NCBI RefSeq assembly: GCF_017573465.1
Contig: NZ_JAGEPF010000003.1
Coordinates: 310,001-374,000, forward strand
Source of the DNA: Actinomadura violacea
GTDB lineage: Bacteria; Actinomycetota; Actinomycetes; Streptosporangiales; Streptosporangiaceae
Reading direction: 5' to 3'
Length of the DNA: 64,000 nt
How positions within the stretch are numbered: position 1 is the first letter of the stretch; each line of letters begins with the position of its first letter. Below, in pieces: positions 54,365 through 61,424 of this stretch. The translations under genes and the position numbers were made by a program. The notes beneath the pieces were generated by a model that saw nothing but the letters and a program-made list of their open reading frames with translations, was not told where the DNA came from and ran no database searches.

Positions 54365-54724
54365 TCAGCCGGCCGAGGCGGTCTCGATGACCTCGTCCAG
54401 CACCTCCCGGGACCGGACCAGGTCGGTGATCATGCGGTCGATGCGGTCGCGCTCTGCGGTGAGATCGGCCACCAGCCGCGGCGTCGCCCGCTCCGACGGG
54501 CCGCCGTCGGCGTCGCGCATGCACGGCAGCAGCCGCGCGATCTTCTCGCTGTGCAGCCCGGCAGCGAACAGCTCCTGGATGCGGATCACCCGGTCCACGG
54601 CGCCCTCGCGGTACTCGCGGTGGCCTCCGGGCGTGCGCTCGGCCACCAGGAGCCCCTGCTGCTCGTAGTAGCGCAGCGACCGTTCGCTCACCCCGGTCCG
54701 CCGGGCCAGCTCACCGATCCGCAT
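54365..54724 (-). CDS. MerR family transcriptional regulator
   Basis: A 119-residue regulator: MRIGELARRTGVSERSLRYYEQQGLL is the HTH, ERTPGGHREYREGAVDRVIRIQELFAAGLHSEKIARLL the wings and linker, then a coiled dimerisation helix. One Cys (LLPCMRDADG) only, so not a mercury sensor; the SoxR-like/MerR-1 group fits. It lies 113 bp after the DHA2 exporter in the same direction; CATCGATG upstream of its start is a short palindrome in a MerR-type promoter spacer. Confidence 0.9.
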   Translation of the reverse strand: MRIGELARRTGVSERSLRYYEQQGLLVAERTPGGHREYREGAVDRVIRIQELFAAGLHSEKIARLLPCMRDADGGPSERATPRLVADLTAERDRIDRMITDLVRSREVLDEVIETASAG

Positions 54725-54837
54725 ATCCCCGCCCTTGAACCTGACATCGATGACAACTTCGACCGTACCGGGGCGACGCACACGACACCACTCCCGGCAC
54801 GCACATCGCGGTCCGCGCGGCGCAGCCACCCGATCGG

Positions 54838-56373
54838 CTAGCTCGCGGCTTGCCCCGCGTCCGGCACCCTCGCACCGGCCTCGTCCGCGCGGGCCCCGGG
54901 GCCGGGCGAGGGCTGCGGCCTGCCGCGCAGCGGAACCTCCTTCACCAGCAGCGCCGCGGCCAGCGAGACGGCGCACACCACCGCCCCGAGCAGGAAGATC
55001 TGGTGCGTGCCGGTGACGAACGAGTGCAGGTAGGCGTCCCTGGCCGCCGGCGGCAGTCCGGCCGGGGACGCCCCGTCCGCCGGCACCGGCCCGTGGATGG
55101 CCCGGTTGAACAGTGACCCGAACACCGCCACCCCCACCGACCCGCCGATCGTCCGGAACAGGGTGATCGCCGCCGACCCGGCCCCCATGTCGCGCATCTC
55201 GACGCTGTTCTGCGCGATCGTGGTGACCATCTGGGTCAGGAACCCGGTCCCCACGCCCACCAGCGCCATGTAGCAGCCGGTGACCGCGCGGGGCGTCGAG
55301 GCGTCCATGGTCGACAGCAGGAGCAGGCCCGCGGTCATGCACACCGTGCCGAGCACCGGGAAGACCTTGTACCGGCCGGTCGCCGACATCACCCGGCCGC
55401 CGATCTGCGAGACCACCAGGACCGGCGCCATCATCGGCAGGAGCAGCAGCCCGGAGTCCGACGCCGACGCGCCCTGGACGGTCTGCTGGAACAGCGGCAG
55501 GTACAGCGCGCACCCGAACATCGTCACCCCCGACACCAGCATCAGCACCGACATCAGCGGGAAGTTGCGGTGCCCCGTGAAGATCCGCAGGGGCAGCAGC
55601 GGCTCGGCGGCCCGCCGCTCCACCGCCACGAACGCCGCCGTCCCCGCGGCCGCCGCCGCGATCAGCGCGAGGACCTGCCACGACGTCCACGGGTAGGTGC
55701 TGCCGGCCCAGGTCGTGGCCAGCACCAGCGCGGAGACCACCGCCGTCATCAGCGTGATGCCGGCCCAGTCGATGCGGGCCTTGGCGCGGTCCGCGGGCAG
55801 CCTCAGCAGGAACCAGCACCACACCAGCGCGACCGCGCCGAGCGGCAGGTTGACGTAGAACGCCCACCGCCAGCCGGCGTGACCGGTGATGAACCCGCCG
55901 ACCAGCGGGCCGCCGATCGTGCCGACGGCCATCACCGAGGCGGTCATTCCCTGGTACCGGCCCCGCTCCCGGGGCGGCACCAGCGCCCCGATCAGCGCGA
56001 ACGCCAGGGCGCCGATGCCGCCCGCGCCGAGCCCCTGCACGGCACGGAACACGATCAGCTGCACCATCGACTGCGCGGCGCCCGACAGCGCGGACCCCGC
56101 CACGAACACCACGACGGCCAGCAGGTAGACGCTCTTGCGTCCGAACAGGTCGCCGGACTTGCCCCAGACGGGCGTGGACGCGGCGGTGGCCAGCGTGTAG
56201 GCGGTCACGACCCAGGAGATGTGCTCCAGGCCGCCGAGGTCGCCGACGATCGTCGGCATCGCGGTGCCGACGACCATGTTGTCCAGCATCGACAGCAGCA
56301 TCGCGAGCATCACGCCCAGCAGGGCCCACCGGACGGCCCTGGGCGCGGGCGGAGACGGATCGGGTGCGGACAT
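54838..56373 (-). CDS. DHA2 family MFS drug exporter (EmrB/QacA-like)
   Basis: A 511-residue, 14-helix proton antiporter. MLSMLDNMVVGTAMPTIVGDL is motif D1 of DHA2 pumps, WGKSGDLFGRKSVYL the loop 2-3 motif A, and GPLVGGFITGHAGWRWAFYVNLPLG motif C. AGGTGA precedes the ATG. Divergent from a TetR gene with an operator between; expected to export cationic or aromatic drugs. Confidence 0.94.
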   Translation of the reverse strand: MSAPDPSPPAPRAVRWALLGVMLAMLLSMLDNMVVGTAMPTIVGDLGGLEHISWVVTAYTLATAASTPVWGKSGDLFGRKSVYLLAVVVFVAGSALSGAAQSMVQLIVFRAVQGLGAGGIGALAFALIGALVPPRERGRYQGMTASVMAVGTIGGPLVGGFITGHAGWRWAFYVNLPLGAVALVWCWFLLRLPADRAKARIDWAGITLMTAVVSALVLATTWAGSTYPWTSWQVLALIAAAAAGTAAFVAVERRAAEPLLPLRIFTGHRNFPLMSVLMLVSGVTMFGCALYLPLFQQTVQGASASDSGLLLLPMMAPVLVVSQIGGRVMSATGRYKVFPVLGTVCMTAGLLLLSTMDASTPRAVTGCYMALVGVGTGFLTQMVTTIAQNSVEMRDMGAGSAAITLFRTIGGSVGVAVFGSLFNRAIHGPVPADGASPAGLPPAARDAYLHSFVTGTHQIFLLGAVVCAVSLAAALLVKEVPLRGRPQPSPGPGARADEAGARVPDAGQAAS

Positions 56374-56468
56374 GGCTGATCACCTCACTCATGCGGGAAT
56401 CGGGGAGCGCCGGGCCGCCTCGGGCATCGCCGCCGGGCCCGGCGCTCCCACAAAAGCACACTCGATAC

Positions 56469-56491
56469 AAAAGTGCAACGAGTCAACTTTT
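56469..56491. promoter_or_regulatory. TetR operator AAAAGT-N11-ACTTTT
   Basis: An inverted repeat in the AT-rich DHA2/TetR spacer, with an extra CAAAAGCACACTCG copy just upstream resembling CAAAAGTGCAACGAG. It overlaps the -35 region of tetR. Confidence 0.6.
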
Positions 56492-56512
56492 CTATTGAGG
56501 CAACCGAGAGGC

Positions 56513-56518
56513 TAGGAT
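56513..56518 (+). promoter_or_regulatory. leaderless -10 element for tetR
   Basis: TAGGAT, 6 nt before ATG 56525. Confidence 0.55.
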
Positions 56519-56524
56519 GGCGGC

Positions 56525-57124
56525 ATGACGGAGACGGAGACGATGGGCCGCCGCGAACGCAAGAAGGCCGCCACCCGCAAGGCGCTCGCCGACGCGGCGC
56601 TGCGGCTGTTCCTGGAGCACGGCTACGACAACGTCGGCATCAAGGACGTCGCCGAGGCCGCCGACGTCTCCACCACCACGCTGTTCAAGCACTTCCCCAG
56701 CAAAGAGGCACTGGTGTTCGACCTGGACGCCGACGTCGAGGCCGCGCTCGTCGCCGCCGTCCGCGACCGGCCGGCGGGCACCTCGGTACCGGCCGCGCTG
56801 CGCGCGCACGTCCTGCGCCGCAAGTTCGTCACGGGCGACCCCGCCGCGGACCGCTTCGGTCGGCTCGTCGACGGCAACCAGGCATTGCGCGACTACGCGC
56901 ACCGCATGTGGATGCGCCACGAGACCGCCCTGGCCCGCGCCATCGCCGAGGACGCGGGACTCCCCGAGGACGATGCCGCCTGCGCCGCCCTCGCCCACTT
57001 CGCGCTCGAGACCGCCGCCCTCGTCCATGGCCGCGCCGACCGCCATGAGACGGTCGAGCGCGCGTTCGACCTGCTGGAGAACGGCTGGCACGCCACCGCC
57101 GGCGCCGCTCGCCCGACCGACTGA
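56525..57124 (+). CDS. TetR family transcriptional regulator
   Basis: A 199-residue repressor: RKALADAALRLFLEHGYDNVGIKDVAEAADVSTTTLFKHFPSKEALVFDL is the DNA-binding domain (TLFKHFPSKE core). The ligand-binding half ends in HGRADRHETVERAFDLLENGW. Leaderless ATG. Divergent from and probably repressing the DHA2 exporter. Confidence 0.92.
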   Translation: MTETETMGRRERKKAATRKALADAALRLFLEHGYDNVGIKDVAEAADVSTTTLFKHFPSKEALVFDLDADVEAALVAAVRDRPAGTSVPAALRAHVLRRKFVTGDPAADRFGRLVDGNQALRDYAHRMWMRHETALARAIAEDAGLPEDDAACAALAHFALETAALVHGRADRHETVERAFDLLENGWHATAGAARPTD

Positions 57125-57150
57125 CGCGGCCGGCCATGATGCCACGAACA

Positions 57151-57190
57151 CCGAAGGGCCCGGCCGCGTCGACGCGGCCGGGCCCTTCGG
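57151..57190. terminator. 40-bp perfect palindrome, bidirectional terminator
   Basis: Twenty-bp arms with no loop mismatch, centre GTCGAC at 57168-57173, between the convergent TetR and EF-hand genes. Folding gives a long hairpin for either transcript. Confidence 0.75.
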
Positions 57191-57202
57191 TCTACGGGTG
57201 GG

Positions 57203-57418
57203 TTACGCGGTCTGCTCCATGAGCGCCGCGAACTCCTCCAGGGAGATCTTGCCGTCATGGTTGGCGTCGGCCGCCACGACGACCTCCACGGCCCGCGTCT
57301 CGGTGATGCCCTGCCCGAGCTTGGTCATCAGGTTCTTCAGCTCGGCCGTGGAGATGTACCCGTCGCCGTCCACGTCCACCAGCTCGAACGTCGCCCGGTA
57401 CTCGTTCACGTCGGCCAT
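57203..57418 (-). CDS. small EF-hand calcium-binding protein
   Basis: A 71-residue calmodulin-like protein with two canonical loops: DVDGDGYISTAE (residues ~15-26) and DANHDGKISLEE (~51-62), each with Asp/Asn at 1, 3, 5 and Glu at 12. It is soluble with no signal peptide. Such CabA/CabB-like proteins buffer or sense calcium in actinomycetes. GGAG precedes the ATG. Confidence 0.93.
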   Translation of the reverse strand: MADVNEYRATFELVDVDGDGYISTAELKNLMTKLGQGITETRAVEVVVAADANHDGKISLEEFAALMEQTA

Positions 57419-57522
57419 GGCGCTGCTCCTCTTGCTGATCGTCTGGGGAGGCGACGTTAGCAGTCACAGTCCCGGGCCCGGCGCCTTTACGCAGTAAGGT
57501 AAGGCTGGCGGCGGGCGTCGGC

Positions 57523-57528
57523 CATAAT
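57523..57528 (+). promoter_or_regulatory. possible leaderless -10 element for the GDPD gene
   Basis: CATAAT, 7 nt before GTG 57536; close to TATAAT although not TANNNT. Confidence 0.4.
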
Positions 57529-57535
57529 CGGACGG

Positions 57536-58342
57536 GTGCCCCGCTCGTACGCCTTCCTCGACCATCCGGGCCCGATCCCGTTCGCCCACCGCGGCGGCGC
57601 GAGCGGCCGGCCGGAGAACTCGATGGCCGCCTTCCAGCGCGCGATCGACCTCGGCTACCGCTACCTGGAGACCGACGCCCACGCCACCGCGGACGGCGTC
57701 GTCGTCGCCTTCCACGACCGCACCCTCGACCGGGTCACCGACCGGACGGGCGCGATCGCGCGGCTGCCCTACGCCGAGGTCGCCAAGGCCCGCATCCGCG
57801 GCACCGAGCCCATCCCCCGCCTCGAGGACGTCCTGACGGCCTGGCCGGACGCCCGCGTCAACATCGACCTCAAGGACGCCCCGGTGATCGGCCCGCTCGC
57901 CGAGGTGCTGCACCGCACCGGCGCCTGGGACCGGGTGTGCATCACCTCGTTCTCCACCCGCCGGCTCGCGCAGATGCGGGCGCGCCTGCCGCTGTTCGAC
58001 GCGCGGGACGTGTGCATGGCGCTGGGGCCGCGCGGGCTGATGGCGCTGCGCGCCAAGTCCTACGGCGGCCCGACCGCCAAGCTCGTCCGGCTGGCCGCGA
58101 CCGGTGTCGCCTGCGCCCAGGTCCCCTACGGGCTCGGGCCCGTCCCGTTCGTCACCGAGGCGTTCATCTCCGAGGCGCACCGGCTGGGCCTGAAGGTGCA
58201 CGCCTGGACGGTCAACGACCCCGCCGCGATGAACCGGCTCCTCGACATCGGGATCGACGGCATCATGACCGACGACCTGGTCGCCCTGCGCCACGTCATG
58301 GCGTCCCGCGACCTGTGGCCGCGCCCGACCCCGGCGTCCTGA
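57536..58342 (+). CDS. glycerophosphodiester phosphodiesterase
   Basis: A 268-residue TIM-barrel enzyme: PFAHRGGASGRPENSMAAF has the catalytic His/Arg and Glu-Asn, LETDAHATADGVVVAFHD the metal ligands and second His. INIDLKDAP and WTVNDPAAMNRLLDIGIDGIMTDD complete the barrel. No signal peptide, so it acts in the cytosol on deacylated phospholipids, giving glycerol-3-phosphate and an alcohol. GTG start 57536. Confidence 0.93.
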   Translation: MPRSYAFLDHPGPIPFAHRGGASGRPENSMAAFQRAIDLGYRYLETDAHATADGVVVAFHDRTLDRVTDRTGAIARLPYAEVAKARIRGTEPIPRLEDVLTAWPDARVNIDLKDAPVIGPLAEVLHRTGAWDRVCITSFSTRRLAQMRARLPLFDARDVCMALGPRGLMALRAKSYGGPTAKLVRLAATGVACAQVPYGLGPVPFVTEAFISEAHRLGLKVHAWTVNDPAAMNRLLDIGIDGIMTDDLVALRHVMASRDLWPRPTPAS

Positions 58343-58384
58343 CCCGGGCCTCCCGGCCCTGAGGGCCGCGAGCGGGCCGCGGCG

Positions 58385-58681
58385 TCAGCGGCCGAAGCCC
58401 GGCGGGTGCTGCGGGCCGCCCGGGCGGTACTCCGCGGCGATCCGCAGCGGCGCGTGCTGCGGGCGCTCGGGCTGGTGGGGCGCGGCGGGGCCGGCCTGGG
58501 TGAGGTCAAGGCGCCCGGCGCGCAGGCTCTCCAGCAGCTCCAGGTCCTCCGCCGACACGAGGGCGGCCATCACCTTCCCACGGCGGGTCAGCGCCACGCG
58601 CTCCCCCGTGTAGGCGACCCGGTTCACCAGGTCGGCGAACTCCTTGCGTGCCTCCGTCACCGGCTTTTCCACGCTGTTCAT
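58385..58681 (-). CDS. Phd/YefM family antitoxin without adjacent toxin
   Basis: A 98-residue protein. [51 protein letters not shown] is a complete Phd/YefM DNA-binding and dimer domain; the C-terminal ~45 residues are Pro/Gln/His-rich and disordered. No Doc, RelE or PIN toxin lies on either side. It is divergent from a ClpP paralogue. It may act as an autonomous transcription factor or cross-neutralise a distant toxin. Confidence 0.85.
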   Translation of the reverse strand: MNSVEKPVTEARKEFADLVNRVAYTGERVALTRRGKVMAALVSAEDLELLESLRAGRLDLTQAGPAAPHQPERPQHAPLRIAAEYRPGGPQHPPGFGR

Positions 58682-58734
58682 CGTATAGCGAACTCCCCTG
58701 GCCCCTCCGGGCGCGCGACTGTAGGTTCACGAGA

Positions 58735-58758
58735 TGTACAGAGCGTACGTTCCGTACA
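58735..58758. promoter_or_regulatory. inverted repeat before clpP-like gene
   Basis: TGTAC-N14-GTACA with CGTACG at its centre, i.e. three GTAC-type boxes in 24 bp in the antitoxin/clpP spacer. Candidate operator for the Phd-like protein or a Clp regulator. Confidence 0.5.
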
Positions 58759-58776
58759 GATCAAAGAGGAGGGCGC

Positions 58777-59421
58777 ATGTTCGAACGACCGGAAGGCGAC
58801 CGCCCCGCGGGACGGGCGGAGACGTTCGCGCCGCGGACGACGGCGAAGGTGGCAGAGGCCCCGCAGTTCGCGGACGCGCAGCTGTCCGAGCGGCTGCTGG
58901 CGCAGCGGATCGTGTTCCTCGGCACGGAGATCGACGACCAGGTCGCCAACCGGGTCAACGCGCAGCTCCTGCTGCTCGCCGCGCACGACGCCCAGCGCGA
59001 CATCACGATCTACATCAACTCCCCCGGCGGCGTGGTCGACGCCGGGATGGCGATCTACGACATGATGCAGTTCGTCCCGAACGACATCTCGACGGTGGCG
59101 ATGGGCATGGCCGCCTCGATGGGGCAGACGCTGCTGTGCGCGGGGACGGCCGGCAAGCGGTACGCGCTGCGGCACGCCCGGGTGATGATGCACCAGCCGC
59201 ACGGCGGGATCGGCGGCACCGCGTCCGACATCAAGATCCAGGCCGAGCAGTCGCTGTACCTGAAGCGGACCCTGGCCGAGCGCACCGCGTTCCACACCGG
59301 GCAGCCGCTGGAGCGGATCCAGGAGGACGGCGACCGCGACCGCTGGTTCACCGCCGAGCAGGCCCGCGAGTACGGCTTCGTCGACCACGTCATCGACAGC
59401 ACGGACCGCGTCGGATCGTGA
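58777..59421 (+). CDS. ATP-dependent Clp protease proteolytic subunit paralogue
   Basis: A 214-residue Clp[43 protein letters not shown], the Ser nucleophile in [11 protein letters not shown], His in [10 protein letters not shown] and Asp in [10 protein letters not shown] form the triad. GAGGAGGG precedes ATG 58777. It is a single copy without clpX or a clpP partner next to it, as in the secondary ClpP3-like proteins of actinomycetes. A divergent antitoxin gene shares its control region. Confidence 0.92.
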   Translation: MFERPEGDRPAGRAETFAPRTTAKVAEAPQFADAQLSERLLAQRIVFLGTEIDDQVANRVNAQLLLLAAHDAQRDITIYINSPGGVVDAGMAIYDMMQFVPNDISTVAMGMAASMGQTLLCAGTAGKRYALRHARVMMHQPHGGIGGTASDIKIQAEQSLYLKRTLAERTAFHTGQPLERIQEDGDRDRWFTAEQAREYGFVDHVIDSTDRVGS

Positions 59422-59513
59422 CCCCGCCGGGGCGCCGCGGGGGGCGCCGCCGGACGATCGGCGGGCGCGGCACGGCACGGCCGCAAACAGCAGGGTTGGA
59501 CCGGACGGGTTGC

Positions 59514-59540
59514 GGGAATCTTGTCACGGTCTGGAGCGTT
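59514..59540 (+). promoter_or_regulatory. SigR (thiol-oxidative stress) promoter of rbpA
   Basis: GGGAAT (59514-59519), exactly 18 bp, GTT (59538-59540): an exact match to the SigR consensus GGGAAT-N18-GTT. Confidence 0.8.
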
Positions 59541-59581
59541 GGTCAGGGCAAGACCGCAAGCCGTCTGGGAGGCACGTGACG

Positions 59582-59926
59582 ATGGCCGAGCGCGCACTTC
59601 GCGGCACCCGACTCGGAGCGACGAGCTACGAGAACGATCGCAACACCGATCTGGCCCCTCGGCAAGAGGTGGACTACACCTGCACCAAGGGCCACCGGTT
59701 CACCGTGACGCTCGCAGCCGAGGCCGAGGTGCCGATGACCTGGGAATGCCGCAGCTGCGGCGCCACGGCCCTGCGGGTCGACGGGGAGCTGCCCCAAGCC
59801 AAGAAGGGGAAGCCGCCGCGCACCCACTGGGACATGCTCATGGAGCGCAGAACCGTGGAGGACTTGGAGGAGGTCCTCGCCGAGCGGCTGGAGATCCTGC
59901 GGGCGGGCCGGCGGAGATCCGCCTGA
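59582..59926 (+). CDS. rbpA: RNA polymerase-binding protein RbpA
   Basis: A 114-residue transcription factor unique to actinobacteria. ALRGTRLGATSYENDRNTDLAPRQEV is the basic N-terminal tail, TCTKGHRFTV and WECRSCGATAL the zinc-binding core, and KKGKPPRTHWDMLMERRTVEDLEEVLAERL the sigma-interacting domain. It stabilises the sigma A/HrdB holoenzyme open complex and supports rifampicin tolerance. ATG 59582 has GGGAGG 9 nt upstream; GTG 59576 is too close to it. SigR-type promoter upstream. Confidence 0.96.
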   Translation: MAERALRGTRLGATSYENDRNTDLAPRQEVDYTCTKGHRFTVTLAAEAEVPMTWECRSCGATALRVDGELPQAKKGKPPRTHWDMLMERRTVEDLEEVLAERLEILRAGRRRSA

Positions 59927-59939
59927 CCGTCTGAGATCG

Positions 59940-59976
59940 GCGAAAGGCCCGCACCGGAAGGTGCGGGCCCTTTCGC
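59940..59976. terminator. bidirectional terminator between rbpA and fxsA
   Basis: A stem of about 16 bp with one bulged C around loop GGAA, with A and T runs (AAA/TTT) near its base; it serves the convergent genes. Confidence 0.75.
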
Positions 59977-59999
59977 ATGCGCCCCGAAAAGCGAGTGCG

Positions 60000-60548
60000 T
60001 CAGGTGCGGGACGGGTGGTCGTCCTCCTCGACGACCTCGCCGCGCACGACCGGGCCGCGGGGCGTGCCGGCGTCGCGGGCCTCCCCGTCCGGGTCGAACG
60101 GGCCGAACCCGCCGCCCAGCGGGCCGAACCCGGGGCCGCCGGCACCGGGCGGGAAGGTCATGGACGCGCGGTCACCGGCCAGGCGCATCCGCCGGGCGGC
60201 GTACCGGGAACCGACGCGGCGGACGAGCGGCCGGGTGAACGGCAGCACGAACAGCAGGCCGAGGACGTCGGTGATGAGCCCGGGGATCAGCAGCAGGACG
60301 CCGCCGGCCATGACCAGCGCGGCGTCGCCGAGCTCCCGGTCGGGCACGGTGCCGCGGCGCAGCGTGTCCTGCAGGACGCGCCAGGCGCGGCGGCCCTCCC
60401 GGCGGACGATCCAGGCGCCGAGCAGCGTCTCGGCCGCCAGCAGCGCGAGCGTCGGCCAGACGCCGATCACCCCGCCGACCTGGACGAGCAGGACGATCTC
60501 CACGACCGGTATCAGCAGGAACGCCAGGACCAGTGCGAGCGGCAGCAT
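60000..60548 (-). CDS. fxsA: FxsA family membrane protein
   Basis: A 182-residue protein with the FxsA domain: LALVLAFLLIPVVEIVLLVQVGGVIGVWPTLALL (two helices), VRREGRRAWRVLQDTLRRG, and GGVLLLIPGLITDVLGLLFVLPFTR. A Gly/Pro-rich cytosolic tail follows. The E. coli homologue relieves F-plasmid exclusion of phage T7; the role here is unknown. ATG start 60548. Confidence 0.88.
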   Translation of the reverse strand: MLPLALVLAFLLIPVVEIVLLVQVGGVIGVWPTLALLAAETLLGAWIVRREGRRAWRVLQDTLRRGTVPDRELGDAALVMAGGVLLLIPGLITDVLGLLFVLPFTRPLVRRVGSRYAARRMRLAGDRASMTFPPGAGGPGFGPLGGGFGPFDPDGEARDAGTPRGPVVRGEVVEEDDHPSRT

Positions 60549-60672
60549 GGCTCCATTTTCGGGGTTGCGAGCTTCTCCTGTACCGGTGTCAACGCCAGGA
60601 CGCCCCCGAACGTTTCCCCCGGACGGCCGCCGGGCCCCCCGGGCCTCCGGGACTACCGGCGCTCGCCGCGCG

Positions 60673-61419
60673 TCAGCGCGTACCGTCCTGCTTGCCGGTG
60701 CGCTCGGCCATCCCCCACTGGGTGATGCGCAGCGCCGCCTCCATCATCACGTCGCGGCTCATCTTGCTGGTGCCGTGGACCCGCTCGACGAAGGTGATCG
60801 GCACCTCGACGACCCGCAGACCCTTGTGCAGCGCGCGCAGCGCGAGGTCGATCTGGAAGCAGTAGCCGCGCGAGTCCACGCCCTCCAGGCCGATCTTGTC
60901 CAGGGTGGCGGCGCGGAAGGCGCGGTAGCCGCCGGTGGCGTCGTGCAGCGGGATGCGCAGCATCAGCCGGGCGTAGGTGTTGGCGCCGCGCGACAGCGCC
61001 TCGCGCCGCTTGGGCCAGTTCTCCACCTTGCCGCCGGGCACCCAGCGGGCGCCGATGACCAGGTCGGCGTCCTCCAGCGCGGCCAGCAGCCGGGGCAGCT
61101 CCTCCGGCTGGTGGGAGCCGTCGGCGTCCATCTCGACCATGACGTCGTAGCCCTGCTCGGCGGCCCAGCGGAAGCCGGCGATGTAGGCGGGGCCGAGGCC
61201 CTCCTTGCCGGTGCGGTGCAGCACCTTGACCTGGTCGTCCGCGGCGGCCATCGCGTCGGCGGCCTCGCCGGTGCCGTCCGGGCTCGCGTCGTCCACGACC
61301 AGCACGTCCACCGACGGGACGGCCTTGCGCACCCGGCCGGTGATGCGCTCGATGTTCTCCCGCTCGTTGTAGGTCGGGATGATCACGAGCACCCTGCCGA
61401 GGTCGGCTGGGATCTCCAT
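60673..61419 (-). CDS. ppm1: polyprenol-phosphate mannose synthase (Ppm1/DPM1-like)
   Basis: A 248-residue GT2 enzyme: VLVIIPTYNERENIERI, VVDDASPDGTGEAADAM, VMVEMDADGSHQPEELPRLL with the metal DxD, and GGYRAFRAATLDKIGLEGVDSRGYCFQ are DPM1 hallmarks. It makes polyprenyl-phosphomannose at the inner membrane face for lipoglycans and O-mannosylated lipoproteins. It starts 5 nt after the lnt stop. In mycobacteria the two activities are joined in one Ppm1 polypeptide. Confidence 0.93.
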   Translation of the reverse strand: MEIPADLGRVLVIIPTYNERENIERITGRVRKAVPSVDVLVVDDASPDGTGEAADAMAAADDQVKVLHRTGKEGLGPAYIAGFRWAAEQGYDVMVEMDADGSHQPEELPRLLAALEDADLVIGARWVPGGKVENWPKRREALSRGANTYARLMLRIPLHDATGGYRAFRAATLDKIGLEGVDSRGYCFQIDLALRALHKGLRVVEVPITFVERVHGTSKMSRDVMMEAALRITQWGMAERTGKQDGTR

Positions 61420-61424
61420 CGGTG

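Noticed and set aside
41400..57000. Apparent C-over-G excess on the plus strand compared with the left part of the window
   Set aside because: It may mark a skew shift, but gene orientation and codon choice also change; without a computed cumulative skew it cannot be claimed.
58385..58681. A complete toxin-antitoxin pair
   Set aside because: Neither neighbour (GDPD, ClpP) is a toxin and no small Doc/RelE/PIN-like frame overlaps the antitoxin.
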